Source: Nocardioides caldifontis (GTDB taxonomy: Bacteria; Actinomycetota; Actinomycetes; Propionibacteriales; Nocardioidaceae). Taken from it: 64,000 nucleotides of DNA. The stretch lies in contig NZ_VHIB01000001.1 in NCBI RefSeq assembly GCF_008087345.1, positions 1,054,001 through 1,118,000 of the forward strand. The letters are read 5' to 3'. Shown piece after piece: positions 1-7,941 of the stretch. Position numbers and translations under genes: made by a program. The first letter of the stretch is position 1. Each line of letters starts with the position of its first letter. Under the pieces are notes generated by a model. The model did not search any database. It was not told the DNA's origin and saw only the letters and a program-made list of their open reading frames with translations.

Positions 1-1
1 C

Positions 2-358
2 GAGCGGCGCGCCGCCGGGATGACCGCCTCGGCGTGGAAGACCTCGGCCGGGGCCGCGGCGCGCGTGCCGGTCGCGCAGGCGGTGAACCTCACCCGGCAG
101 CTGAAGGCCTACCAGGACGCCGGCTGCATGGTGGTCGGACTGGCCGCCGACGGCGACGTCTCGCTGCCCGACCTCGACCTCGCCGACGGCCCGCTCGTCC
201 TCGTCGTCGGCTCCGAGGGCGACGGGCTCTCCCGGCTCGTCGCCGAGACCTGCGACCAGCTGGTCTCGATCCCGATGGTCGACGACCTCGAGTCGCTGAA
301 CGCCGGAGTCGCGGCCGGGATCGCGCTCTACGCGATCGCGGAGAAGCGCCGGGGCTGA
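2..358 (+). CDS. rlmB: TrmH/SPOUT-family rRNA 2'-O-methyltransferase, C-terminal part (RlmB-like)
   Basis: The frame is open from the left edge of the window, so the start lies outside; only about 118 C-terminal residues are visible. They carry the SPOUT (trefoil-knot) SAM-binding motifs of the TrmH family: a [12 protein letters not shown] glycine-rich motif followed by SIPM...[14 protein letters not shown]. The upstream [19 protein letters not shown] segment is typical of RlmB, which 2'-O-methylates a guanosine in 23S rRNA (G2251 in E. coli). In actinobacteria rlmB usually sits beside cysS/ispF; that side is not visible here. The family is clear; the exact rRNA target is inferred. Confidence 0.85.
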   Translation, partial: ERRAAGMTASAWKTSAGAAARVPVAQAVNLTRQLKAYQDAGCMVVGLAADGDVSLPDLDLADGPLVLVVGSEGDGLSRLVAETCDQLVSIPMVDDLESLNAGVAAGIALYAIAEKRRG

Positions 359-400
359 GGCTGGGGCCGCAAAACCCCATGGTGCCCTGGGAAACCGGTG

Positions 401-448
401 CTCCCCACAGGTCGCAGTCGATGGGAAGCACCAGGTTCCTGTGGGGAG
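401..448. terminator. Inverted repeat after the rlmB-like gene, probable terminator
   Basis: CTCCCCACAGG at 401-411 is perfectly complementary to CCTGTGGGGAG at 438-448, an 11-bp stem around a 26-nt loop, 42 bp after the methyltransferase stop codon. There is no T-tract, as is common in high-GC actinobacteria. The large loop makes a protein-binding or regulatory role possible too. Confidence 0.4.
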
Positions 449-513
449 TGGCTCGCGTCACCGCCGGAACCGGTTCTCCAGCAGGCCGGTGAGGGTGATA
501 CTGGGTCGCGTTC

Positions 514-527
514 TTACCGACCGGTAA
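514..527. promoter_or_regulatory. Palindromic operator candidate upstream of acyl-CoA dehydrogenase
   Basis: TTACC-GACC-GGTAA is a perfect 5-4-5 inverted repeat that ends 16 bp before the ATG of the acyl-CoA dehydrogenase at 544. Such sites are typical of TetR-family fatty-acid regulators. The position overlaps the likely transcription or translation start. No regulator gene is adjacent, so the protein that binds is unknown. Confidence 0.4.
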
Positions 528-543
528 CCAGCGAGGTGTCCCC

Positions 544-1689
544 ATGCGGCGTTCGATCTACGACGAGGACCACGAGGCCTTCCGGAGCTCGGTTCGCGAG
601 TTCCTGGAGCGCCAGGTCACCCCGCACCTCGAGGAGCACCAGCGGGAGAAGCAGATCCCGCGGGAGTTCTGGATCGAGGCCGGCAAGCAGGGGTTCCTCG
701 GGCTCGAGATCCCCGAGCAGTACGGCGGCTCCGAGGCCGGTGACTACCGGTTCAACGCGGTCCTCACCGAGGAGCTCGCGAAGGTCAACATGGCGCTCCC
801 GTCGTGCGTAGGGATCCACTCCGACATCGTGGCGCCCTACCTCGTGCACCTCACCACCGAGGAGCAGCGCGAGCGGTGGCTCCCCGGCTTCTGCTCCGGC
901 GAGCTGCTGACCGCGATCGGGATGACCGAGCCCTCCGGCGGCTCCGACCTCGCGGCGCTGAAGACGACCGCGACGCAAGATGGGGGCGACTACGTCCTCA
1001 ACGGGTCGAAGACGTTCATCACCAACGGCTACTCCGCCGACCTCGTGGTCGTGGCCGCGCGTACCTCCCCGGAGAAGAAGGCGCGCGGCATCTCGCTCTT
1101 CGGCGTCGAGGCGACCATGGAGGGGTTCTCCCGCGGCCGCAAGCTCGACAAGGCCGGCCAGGACGAGTCCGACACCGCCGAGCTGTTCTTCGAGAACGTC
1201 CGGGTCCCGGCGGCCAACCTCATCGGCGAGCTCGACCAGGGGTTCATCCACATGATGACCTGGCTGCCGCAGGAGCGGCTCGGGTCGGCGATCACCAACA
1301 TCAGCCACGCGGCGCAGATCCTCGACGAGACGATCGCCTACATCAAGGAGCGCAAGGCGTTCGGACAGCCGGTCGGCTCCTTCCAGCACAACAAGTTCCT
1401 CGCCGCCGAGCTGGTCACCAAGGTGGAGATGGTGCAGTCGTACGTCGACGCCGCGGTCATGCAGCACACCGAGGGGAAGCTGACGCCGATCGACGCGGCG
1501 AAGGTCAAGTGGATCTCCGCCCAGGTGCAGAACGAGGTGCTCGACCACTGCGTGCAGCTGCACGGCGGCTACGGCTACATGAACGAGTACCGCGTCACCC
1601 GCGCCTGGCGCGACGCCCGCGTCACGAAGATCTGGGCCGGGTCCAACGAGATCATGAAGGAGCTCATCGGTCGCGACCTGGGACTCTGA
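544..1689 (+). CDS. Acyl-CoA dehydrogenase
   Basis: A 381-residue FAD flavoprotein of the acyl-CoA dehydrogenase family, the usual length. It would oxidise an acyl-CoA to the trans-2-enoyl-CoA and pass electrons to ETF. Seen in the sequence: the N-terminal helical domain, the first family signature AIGMTEPSGGSDLAAL near residue 125, and the C-terminal QLHGGYGYMNEY...IWAGSNEIM block, with Glu369 in the position of the catalytic base. The ATG at 544 has a GAGG Shine-Dalgarno stretch and gives the full N-terminus. The 3' end overlaps the convergent ABC permease gene by 26 bp. Chain-length or branched-chain specificity cannot be read; a TetR-like palindrome upstream hints at induction by a lipid or amino-acid catabolite. 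Confidence 0.92.
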   Translation: MRRSIYDEDHEAFRSSVREFLERQVTPHLEEHQREKQIPREFWIEAGKQGFLGLEIPEQYGGSEAGDYRFNAVLTEELAKVNMALPSCVGIHSDIVAPYLVHLTTEEQRERWLPGFCSGELLTAIGMTEPSGGSDLAALKTTATQDGGDYVLNGSKTFITNGYSADLVVVAARTSPEKKARGISLFGVEATMEGFSRGRKLDKAGQDESDTAELFFENVRVPAANLIGELDQGFIHMMTWLPQERLGSAITNISHAAQILDETIAYIKERKAFGQPVGSFQHNKFLAAELVTKVEMVQSYVDAAVMQHTEGKLTPIDAAKVKWISAQVQNEVLDHCVQLHGGYGYMNEYRVTRAWRDARVTKIWAGSNEIMKELIGRDLGL

Positions 1690-2287
1690 CCGCGTCCCAC
1701 GGGTCGCGCAGGGCCAGGGCGAGCACGGCCGCGGCGAGCACCAGCACCGCGACCCAGCGCAGCATCGTGGCCTCCCACGGCGGGCCCCACGGCTGGGCGT
1801 CGACGAGCACCCACCCGTGCGGCACCTGGCGGACGAGCACGGCGAGGACGACCACCCCGATCACCGCGGGGTACGCCGGCATGGCGAGCCCGCGTGCCCG
1901 GAGCACCGCCCCGAGCGTGGCGCCCAGCAGCGTGAACCCGAGGAGCTCGACGCCCAGCAGGGACAGCGGGAGCCACGGGTTCCGGTGGTCGGCCACGAGC
2001 ACCGCGGCGAGCACGACGGGGACGGTGAGCGCGGCAGCCACGCCGAGCCGGGCCGCCGTACGGAGGGAGCGCGGGTAGGGCGACGCGGCCGCCACCTCGG
2101 CGCCCGGGTCATCGGTGGCGCCGGCCAGCGCGCAGGCGGCGAGGACCGCGACGCCGTGCACCACCTGGGCTCCGTGGGTGTCCTGCCACGGCACGGTGGC
2201 GGCGACGAGGAGCAGCGCGACGCCGAGGGGGGCGAGGACGGGTGGGCGGCGGACCGCCAGCCACGACGCGGCGAGCAGCGGGCTCAC
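1664..2287 (-). CDS. ABC transporter membrane protein (second permease)
   Basis: About 207 residues starting from the GTG at 2287, which overlaps the stop of the upstream permease in a GTGA junction. The sequence is strongly hydrophobic with about six predicted membrane segments, separated by short Arg-rich loops, and shares the phrase AAASPYxxRxL with the membrane domain of the zf-HC2 protein at 3944-4774. It has no enzyme motif. Position as the last gene of the sigma/anti-sigma/ATPase/permease operon supports a role as a membrane partner of the ATPase at 3087-3947. The substrate is unknown. Confidence 0.7.
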   Translation of the reverse strand: MSPLLAASWLAVRRPPVLAPLGVALLLVAATVPWQDTHGAQVVHGVAVLAACALAGATDDPGAEVAAASPYPRSLRTAARLGVAAALTVPVVLAAVLVADHRNPWLPLSLLGVELLGFTLLGATLGAVLRARGLAMPAYPAVIGVVVLAVLVRQVPHGWVLVDAQPWGPPWEATMLRWVAVLVLAAAVLALALRDPWDAVRVPGRDR

Positions 2288-3090
2288 GGCAGCTGGGCCA
2301 ACCCGCCGACGAGCGCGACCCCGACGGACACCAGGCCGAGCGCGACCGCGGTGCCCTTCCGCTCCGCGACCCGGACCACCGCGGCCGCGAGCGCCATGCC
2401 GCAGAGCCCGACGAGGTAGAGCTGGTGCCACGCGGCCGACCCCGGGTGCAGCCCCACCCAGACCGAGCCGTCGAAGGGGCCCCAGTCGACCCAGAACATC
2501 GCGGTGCCGAACAGCGCGGCCGCCCCCTGCTCGGCGATCGCCATGTGCACGACGACCAGGGCCACCATCGTGACCACCGGCGCGAGCAGCGTAGGGGCCC
2601 AGACCCCGACCATGGTGCCGAGCAGGCAGGCGCCGAGCACCGTCAGGGGCCCCTGCACCACGTGCCAGACCGTCGGCACCTCGGCGAAGTAGTCGCCCGC
2701 AAGAAGCACCGTGAAGAGCGCCGTGTTGAGCACGAGGCAGAGAGCCGCGGGGACGAGCGCCGCGAGCGCGAGCGCCCACACCTGCTCCTCCCGGCGGGCC
2801 GGGACCGCCGACAGCAGGTCGAGGCTGCCGGCCCGCCGGTCGCGGGTGACGACCATGTGCGCGGCCAGCACCGCCGGGATCCCCGGGAAGAAGCTGATGC
2901 TCGCCGTCACCATCTCGTAGGCCTGCACGACCGTGATGCCCTGGAAGAACGACGACGTGGAGCCGGCGACGAAGAACGCGGTGGCGAGCAGCATCACCGG
3001 GTGGAGGACGAGCCGTCGCGCCTCGCCGAGGGCGAGCTGCGGCACGACCCCCCGCCGCGGCACGGCCGGGGACAGCGCGACCGCGGTCAT
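2284..3090 (-). CDS. ABC transporter permease (first permease)
   Basis: A 268-residue polytopic protein with about six or seven membrane segments, no signal peptide and no catalytic motif. Its start at 3090 overlaps the stop of the ABC ATPase gene by four bases (ATGA), and its stop overlaps the next permease start, so the genes are translationally coupled. The organisation (one ATPase followed by single-domain membrane proteins) is that of ABC-2-like exporters or membrane-stress modules. Substrate unknown. Confidence 0.75.
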   Translation of the reverse strand: MTAVALSPAVPRRGVVPQLALGEARRLVLHPVMLLATAFFVAGSTSSFFQGITVVQAYEMVTASISFFPGIPAVLAAHMVVTRDRRAGSLDLLSAVPARREEQVWALALAALVPAALCLVLNTALFTVLLAGDYFAEVPTVWHVVQGPLTVLGACLLGTMVGVWAPTLLAPVVTMVALVVVHMAIAEQGAAALFGTAMFWVDWGPFDGSVWVGLHPGSAAWHQLYLVGLCGMALAAAVVRVAERKGTAVALGLVSVGVALVGGLAQLP

Positions 3091-3947
3091 GCCGCCTCCC
3101 CGAGCGCGTCGGGGCCGAGCAGGAGCAGGTAGGCGTCCTCGATGCGGGGCGCGACGAGCGCGGCGCCGGGCGGCGGGTCGCCGACGTGGTGGTACGTGCC
3201 CCCGGAGAGCCGCCAGACCGCCCGGGCGCGCGGGTCGCGGGTGGTGGCGTGCCAGACCCGTCCGTCGGCGAGCGCGGTGAGCTCCTCGACGGTGCCGGCG
3301 AAGAGCGAGCGTCCGCGGTTGACCACGACCACGTGCGAGCAGACCGCCTCGACGTCCTCGGTCTGGTGGGTCGAGAGCACCACCGTCCGGCCGTGACCGG
3401 CCTCGGAGACCAGGTCGCGGAAGCGGATCCGCTGCTCGGGGTCGAGCCCGACGGTCGGCTCGTCGAGCACCAGCAGCTCCGGGGTGCCCAGCAGCGCCTG
3501 GGCGAGCCCGAGCCGGCGGCGCATGCCGCCCGAGAGGGTGCGCACCTTGCGGGTGGCGACGTCGCCGAGCCCCACGAGGTCCAGGACGCGGCGCACCTCG
3601 TCGTGGCGGCGGCGGGCGTCGACGTGCTCCTTGAGGACCGCGACGTAGTCGACGGCCTCGAAGGCGGTGAACCCGCCGTGGAACCCGGCGTCCTGCGGGA
3701 GGTACCCCAGCGACCGGCGGACCCGGAGCCGCCCCTCCGGCCGGCGGAGGTCCTCGCCGAGCACGCGCAGCTCGCCGGCGTCGTACGGCGTCGTGGTGGC
3801 GAGCACCCGGAGCAGCGTGGTCTTGCCCGCCCCGTTGGGGCCCAGCAGCCCGGTGACGCCGGGGTGCACGGTCAGGTCGAGCCCGTCGAGGGCGCGGAGC
3901 CTGCCGTAGCTGCGGACGAGGCCGGACGCCTCGATGGTCGGGTTCAT
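3087..3947 (-). CDS. ABC transporter ATP-binding protein
   Basis: A 286-residue nucleotide-binding subunit. Walker A GPNGAGKTT lies near residue 35, the ABC signature LSGGM near residue 140, and Walker B LLVLDEP with the following H-loop STHQTEDVE further on. The C-terminal 80 residues form the extension common in ABC-2 exporter ATPases. The ATG at 3947 overlaps the stop of the zf-HC2 protein by 4 bp. With the two downstream permeases it should form an exporter or membrane-remodelling ABC system controlled by the sigma/anti-sigma pair upstream. Substrate not determinable. Confidence 0.9.
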   Translation of the reverse strand: MNPTIEASGLVRSYGRLRALDGLDLTVHPGVTGLLGPNGAGKTTLLRVLATTTPYDAGELRVLGEDLRRPEGRLRVRRSLGYLPQDAGFHGGFTAFEAVDYVAVLKEHVDARRRHDEVRRVLDLVGLGDVATRKVRTLSGGMRRRLGLAQALLGTPELLVLDEPTVGLDPEQRIRFRDLVSEAGHGRTVVLSTHQTEDVEAVCSHVVVVNRGRSLFAGTVEELTALADGRVWHATTRDPRARAVWRLSGGTYHHVGDPPPGAALVAPRIEDAYLLLLGPDALGEAA

Positions 3948-4774
3948 GCCGTTCTCCTGGGGTTCAACGTGAGGTCGTGGCGGTGACGGACGAGGACCGT
4001 CGCGGCGACCGCGAGCGCCGCGAGGCTGACGAGCTGGACGAGGGTGCCGTGCTCGAGGAGCAGCGGCCGGTCGGCCGCCGCGCGCCACCCGACGAGCGCC
4101 GTCCACGCGGCGGCGAGCACGGTCGCGGTGGTCAGCGGCGGGAAGCGGCGGGCGGCGGCGAGCACCCCGGCGCTCATCGCGAGGCCGGGGAGCAGCCAGC
4201 CGAGGCTGGTGCTGGCGTCGCCGGGGAGGAGCGGCGCGACGGCCGCGGCCGGCAGCAGCGTGGTCGCCAGCACGAACGCCGTGCGGGCGGCGAGCAGCCG
4301 CACCAGGGAGTACGGCGACGCCGCCGCGATCTCGAGGGCCGGGTCGAACCGCTGGCCGAACGCGAGGGCGACCCCGGCCAGCGGGAGCACCGGCGCGAGC
4401 GCCACGAAGACCACGACGCCGCGGGGTGAGGCGTGGCCGGCGAGCAGCGCGAGGAGGAGCACGACCAGCACCGAGAGCAGCCAGGCGCCGCGCAGGGTCG
4501 GAGTCGCAGCCACCAGCCGGGCCGTCGGGCCGCTGGTGCCGAGGGCGCGCAGCACCCGCTCGAGCAGCCCCGTGCGGGGCGCCTGCACCTGCTCGACGAT
4601 CCGTGCCCAGACCGCGTCCAGCCGCGTCGGGTCGGCGTGGAGGAGGGCCCGGCAGGACGGGCAGCCGACGAGGTGCTGCTCCACCGAGGCGGCGAGCACC
4701 CCCGCGACCTCGCCCCGCTCGTAACGGCCGGCGAGCTCGTCGTCGAGGTGCCATGAATCTGTCGGTGCGCTCAT
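3944..4774 (-). CDS. Zinc-finger (zf-HC2) membrane protein, anti-sigma-like
   Basis: 276 residues. The N-terminal region holds an H-x3-C-x2-C zinc-binding motif (VEQHLVGCPSCRALLHAD), the hallmark of zf-HC2 anti-sigma factors. After residue ~75 it has about six hydrophobic membrane segments resembling an ABC-2 permease. It thus looks like a fusion of an anti-sigma zinc finger and a permease-like domain. The start overlaps the ECF sigma gene stop by 4 bp and its own stop overlaps the ATPase start, so sigma factor, this protein and the transporter are one translation unit. Inference: it holds the sigma factor at the membrane and senses the state of the transporter. Confidence 0.78.
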   Translation of the reverse strand: MSAPTDSWHLDDELAGRYERGEVAGVLAASVEQHLVGCPSCRALLHADPTRLDAVWARIVEQVQAPRTGLLERVLRALGTSGPTARLVAATPTLRGAWLLSVLVVLLLALLAGHASPRGVVVFVALAPVLPLAGVALAFGQRFDPALEIAAASPYSLVRLLAARTAFVLATTLLPAAAVAPLLPGDASTSLGWLLPGLAMSAGVLAAARRFPPLTTATVLAAAWTALVGWRAAADRPLLLEHGTLVQLVSLAALAVAATVLVRHRHDLTLNPRRTA

Positions 4775-5409
4775 GCCAGCTCCTTCCGGAGAGCCTGTCG
4801 CGCCCGCATCATGCGGGTCTTGACGGTGCCGGGGCGCAGCCCGAGCAGCTGCGCGGCCTCCCGGGTGGTGAGCCCGTCCAGCACGGTCGCCTGCACGACC
4901 GCGCGGAGCTCGGGCGAGAGGCGGGCGAGGGCGCCCGCGAGGTCGCCGTGCTCGACGCCGAGCAGCACGCGCTCCTCCGCGGACTCGACGGGGCCGAGGT
5001 CGGGCTCCTCGATGCGGTAGGCCAGCGGCGGGCGGCGGCGCAGGGCGTCGACGAGGCGTCGGACCGCGATCCCCCAGAGCCAGGCGGCCGGATCGCCGCT
5101 GCCGCCGTACTTCCCGGCGCTGCGCCAGACCGCGACGAAGGTGTCCTGGAGGACCTCGTCGACGACCCCCGGGTCCGCGCAGCGGCGGGCGAGCCGGGCG
5201 CTCAGCCACGCGGCATGGCGGCGGTAGAGGGTCTCCAGCGCCTCCGTGCTGCCGTCGGCGACGCGCGCGACCAGCTCGCGGTCGTCCGGCTCCTGGCCCG
5301 GCTGCTGGCCCGGCTGCTGGCCCGGCTGCTGGCCCGGCTGCTGGCCCGGCTGCTGGCCCGGCTGCTGGCTCTGCACGGGGGTCACTCTGCCGTCTGTGCC
5401 GTCGCGCAC
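4771..5409 (-). CDS. ECF-type RNA polymerase sigma factor with Gln-Pro-Gly repeat N-terminus
   Basis: 212 residues if started at the GTG at 5409, one base after the stop of the SOD-like gene (a GTG at 5454 would overlap that gene by 44 bp). Region 2 (ALETLYRRHAAWLSARLARR...VVDEVLQDTFVAVWRSAGKY) and region 4 helix-turn-helix (LTTREAAQLLGLRPGTVKTRMMRARQAL) are both intact. The N-terminus is odd: seven near-identical QQPG units encoded by 12-bp direct repeats, low complexity and probably disordered, a stretch that could slip in length. It should direct polymerase to its own operon and be held by the zf-HC2 protein. Confidence 0.88.
   Translation of the reverse strand: MRDGTDGRVTPVQSQQPGQQPGQQPGQQPGQQPGQQPGQEPDDRELVARVADGSTEALETLYRRHAAWLSARLARRCADPGVVDEVLQDTFVAVWRSAGKYGGSGDPAAWLWGIAVRRLVDALRRRPPLAYRIEEPDLGPVESAEERVLLGVEHGDLAGALARLSPELRAVVQATVLDGLTTREAAQLLGLRPGTVKTRMMRARQALRKELA
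5287..5370. repeat. 12-bp tandem repeat, seven units, inside the sigma factor gene
   Basis: The + strand shows cggctgctggcc repeated head to tail: five perfect units at 5299-5358, a variant unit before (5287-5298) and one after that differs in its last base (5359-5370). On the minus strand it encodes (QQPG)n. Units of 12 bp keep the frame, so copy-number change would alter protein length but not break it. Confidence 0.95.
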
Positions 5410-5410
5410 G

Positions 5411-5968
5411 TCAGAACTCCACGTCCAGGCAGGCGAGCGCGTCCCCCGCGACACCGGCGCGCGGCCCCGGCTGGAGCCCGGTCGAGGTGAAGTCCTCGTG
5501 GAGGACGACGGACCCGGGGCGGCGGTGGGGCGGGAACTGCCAGGTCACCCGGGCCGTCGAGCTCCCCGCGCCGGACGCGTCGGTCTCGACGTCGAGCCAC
5601 ACCTCGTTGTGCCGGTTGGCGTAGCGCGGGGTGGAGACGAGGTCGGGGTCCGGCGGCACCACGTTCTGGTACGTCGGTCCGGCGTCCTCCGGGGACGACC
5701 CGCAGGAGCCCTCGTGCACGTGCGCGCCGTACACCGTGCCGGGGCGGAGCCCCTCGACGCGCAGCACGACGGTGGTGCGGCCGGTGGCGTCGTACTCCGC
5801 GGTGACGACCGCCTCGGCCTGGGCCGGCACGACCTCGGACCAGCGCACCAGCGGCCCCGCGCTGCGGACGTGGTCCGAGCCGGCGATCGCCGGGGACGCG
5901 ACGAACATCGCCACGGCGGCCACCCCCGCGACGAGCGGGAGGTGCCGGAGGAGGGCGGTACGACGCAC
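5411..5968 (-). CDS. Exported Cu/Zn superoxide dismutase-family-like protein, metal site incomplete
   Basis: 185 residues with an N-terminal signal peptide (Arg-rich start, hydrophobic core, cleavage near AIA-GS at residue 29). The rest follows the SOD_Cu fold: HxH copper pair (His83, His85), conserved Cys89 and Cys180 that would form the disulfide, a His at 157 and the closing ACLDVEF strand. The position expected to hold the copper/zinc-bridging His appears to be Thr99 in AGPTYQN, so a normal Cu/Zn site is doubtful. It is the first gene of the sigma/anti-sigma/ABC operon (one base between its stop and the sigma start). It may be an extracytoplasmic metal-binding or CHRD-like protein rather than an active dismutase. 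Confidence 0.65.
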   Translation of the reverse strand: MRRTALLRHLPLVAGVAAVAMFVASPAIAGSDHVRSAGPLVRWSEVVPAQAEAVVTAEYDATGRTTVVLRVEGLRPGTVYGAHVHEGSCGSSPEDAGPTYQNVVPPDPDLVSTPRYANRHNEVWLDVETDASGAGSSTARVTWQFPPHRRPGSVVLHEDFTSTGLQPGPRAGVAGDALACLDVEF

Positions 5969-6067
5969 GAGGGCTCCTGGGTGGGAGGGACTGTCACCCC
6001 CTCTGTCGCACGGAAGGCCCCGATCGGTTCACACGAACTTCGCGAGGGCTCGGACCCGGACCTCTTG

Positions 6068-6820
6068 TCAGCCGGCGTCGAACGACGCGGCCTCGAGCAG
6101 GGAGGGGCCGTACCAGGTGAGCAGCCGGCCGCTGACCAGCCGTGTGGGGCGGGTGAACGCCTCGGGGCCGTCGTCCTCGGTGAAGACGTAGGGCTCGTCG
6201 GGGAGGAGCACCAGGTCCACGTCGTCGCGGTCGACCTCCTCGAGCGCCACCTTGGGGTAACGCTCCTCGTGCGCCCCGAAGACGTTGTCGTAGCCGAGCC
6301 GCCGCAACAGGTCACCGGTGAAGGTGGACCGCCCGACCACCATCCAGGGGTCGCGCCAGACCGGCACCGCGACGCGGGCGCGGACCGGCGGCACCGGCCG
6401 GTCCCAGGCGGCGCGGGCCTCGGCGAGCCAGGGCGGCACCCCCCAGCCGAGCGCCACCTCGAAGAGCCGGCTCATCGACGTCAGCGCCTCGGGCACCGTC
6501 TCGATCCGGGTGACCCAGACCGCGACGCCCGCATCGGTCAGCCGGCGGACGTCGAGCTCGCGGTTCTCCTCCTGGTTGGCGACGACGAGGTCGGGCGCGA
6601 GGTCGACGATCCGGCGCACGTCGGGGTTCTTCGTGCCGCGGACCCGGGTCACGTCGAGGTCGGCGGGGTGGGTGCACCAGTCGGTGGCGCCGACCAGGGC
6701 TTCCGGCCGGGTGGCGGCGAGCGCCTCGGTGAGCGACGGGACGAGCGAGAGGACCTTCGCCGCCTCGTGCGGGACGGGAACCTTTCGTCCCAGGTCGTCG
6801 GGTACGTCGGGCCTCGGCAT
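6068..6820 (-). CDS. Helical-backbone metal receptor (BtuF/cobalamin-binding-like) without signal peptide
   Basis: 250 residues from the ATG at 6820 (an in-frame ATG at 6850 also exists). The fold matches type III periplasmic binding proteins: VLSLVPSLTEAL near the start, LVGATDWCTHP, DLVVANQEENR, and the long connecting helix region around residue 130. BtuF-like proteins carry vitamin B12 or haem/siderophore to an ABC importer, but this one has neither signal peptide nor lipobox and has no permease or ATPase beside it. A cytoplasmic ligand-binding role is more likely. Ligand unknown. Confidence 0.75.
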   Translation of the reverse strand: MPRPDVPDDLGRKVPVPHEAAKVLSLVPSLTEALAATRPEALVGATDWCTHPADLDVTRVRGTKNPDVRRIVDLAPDLVVANQEENRELDVRRLTDAGVAVWVTRIETVPEALTSMSRLFEVALGWGVPPWLAEARAAWDRPVPPVRARVAVPVWRDPWMVVGRSTFTGDLLRRLGYDNVFGAHEERYPKVALEEVDRDDVDLVLLPDEPYVFTEDDGPEAFTRPTRLVSGRLLTWYGPSLLEAASFDAG

Positions 6821-6873
6821 GCCGCCCAATCTAGGCATGCCCCGAGCCACCCGGCAGGAGCAGACTGCCGTGG

Positions 6874-7905
6874 GTGGGGAGGAACGTGGGGGCGAAGGTG
6901 TCGATCGACGAGGCTGCCCGGCAGCCGATCTTCTGGGCCGACACGTCGGTGGCCGCCGTCGTGGCGCCGGCGCCGTCGGGGCCGGAGCACCAGCCCGTGC
7001 GCGTGCACTCGCTGGCCGACCTCGTCGACGCGTTCGGCGCGGTCGAGGAGTCGCCGCTGGGGCGCTCGGTCGGTGACTTCCTGCTCAACGGCGGCCAGGT
7101 GGTGCTGGCGGTGCGGGCCGAGGACGGCGCCGCGGCGCTGGCGGCCCTGGAGGAGGGGCCGTCGTTCCAGCTGCTGGTGGTCGACCCGGCCGTGCTGGAG
7201 GGCAGGTACGCCGACGCGCACACCCTGTGCGAGCGACGCCGGGCGTTCCTGGTGGCCGACGCGCTGCCGGGTGGCGTCCTGCCGCCCGGGCTCGGCGCGA
7301 ACGCCGCGGTCTACCACCCCCGGCTCGTCGGTCAGGACGGGCTGGAGCGCCCGGCGGCACCCTCGGTGGCCGGGGTGTACGCGCGGACCGATGCCAGCCG
7401 GGGCGTCTGGAAGGGGCCGGCCGGGACCACCGCGCAGCTGCTCGGCGGGGTCCGCGTGGCGCAGCAGCTGACGGAGCGGCAGATGGTCGCGCTGGGTGCC
7501 CGGCAGGTCAACGCGTTGCGGCCGATGCCGGACGGCTCGACGGTGGTGTGGGGTGCACGGACCGCGGCGTCGGACCCGGAGTGGAAGTACGTCAGCGTCC
7601 GGCGGCTGATCCTCTTCCTCGAGGAGTCGCTGCAGCAAGGTTTGCAGTGGGCGGTCTTCGAGCCCAACGACGAGGAGCTGCGGACGCGTGTCTGCTCCGA
7701 CGTCCAGGCGTTCCTGCACCGGCTCTGGCACGAGGGGGCCTTCCCAGGGGCCAAGCAGGAGGAGGCGTTCTTCGTCCGGTGCGACGAGACGACCACTTCG
7801 CCCGAGGAGCTGGCCGAGGGGCGGCTGGTATGCCTGGTCGGTGTGGCCCCGATCCGGCGCGGTGAGTTCACCACGGTGCGGATCCCGTTCGTGACCGGCG
7901 GCTGA
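6874..7905 (+). CDS. Orphan phage tail sheath-like protein
   Basis: 343 residues from a GTG at 6874 (other GTGs at 6886 and 6898 are possible). The C-terminal half reads as the tail sheath C-terminal domain of contractile phages and injection systems: VWKGPAGT near residue 172, the helix LTERQMVALGARQVNALRPMPDGSTVVWGARTA, then KYVSVRRLILFLEESLQQGLQWAVFEPNDEELRTRV and the closing strand VCLVGVAPIRRGEFTTVRI. The N-terminus keeps a short DTSVAAVV element like the start of sheath proteins. It is shorter than usual sheaths (about 400-550 residues) and no tube, baseplate, spike, AAA ATPase or capsid gene lies nearby in the window. It may be a domesticated remnant or a structural protein with another job. 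No signal peptide. Confidence 0.75.
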   Translation: MGRNVGAKVSIDEAARQPIFWADTSVAAVVAPAPSGPEHQPVRVHSLADLVDAFGAVEESPLGRSVGDFLLNGGQVVLAVRAEDGAAALAALEEGPSFQLLVVDPAVLEGRYADAHTLCERRRAFLVADALPGGVLPPGLGANAAVYHPRLVGQDGLERPAAPSVAGVYARTDASRGVWKGPAGTTAQLLGGVRVAQQLTERQMVALGARQVNALRPMPDGSTVVWGARTAASDPEWKYVSVRRLILFLEESLQQGLQWAVFEPNDEELRTRVCSDVQAFLHRLWHEGAFPGAKQEEAFFVRCDETTTSPEELAEGRLVCLVGVAPIRRGEFTTVRIPFVTGG

Positions 7906-7941
7906 GGCCGGACATTCCGTGCCCGCAGTGCTCGCTCAGTT

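Noticed and set aside
5287-5370. CRISPR array
   Set aside because: Units are 12 bp, directly adjacent without spacers, and in frame inside the sigma factor gene. No cas gene is present.
5409-5454. Longer start (GTG 5454) for the ECF sigma factor
   Set aside because: It would overlap the SOD-like gene by 44 bp, whereas the GTG at 5409 sits one base after that gene's stop.
6874-7905. Prophage or complete contractile injection system around the sheath-like gene
   Set aside because: No integrase, capsid, portal, tube, baseplate or AAA ATPase gene is seen within the window on either side.
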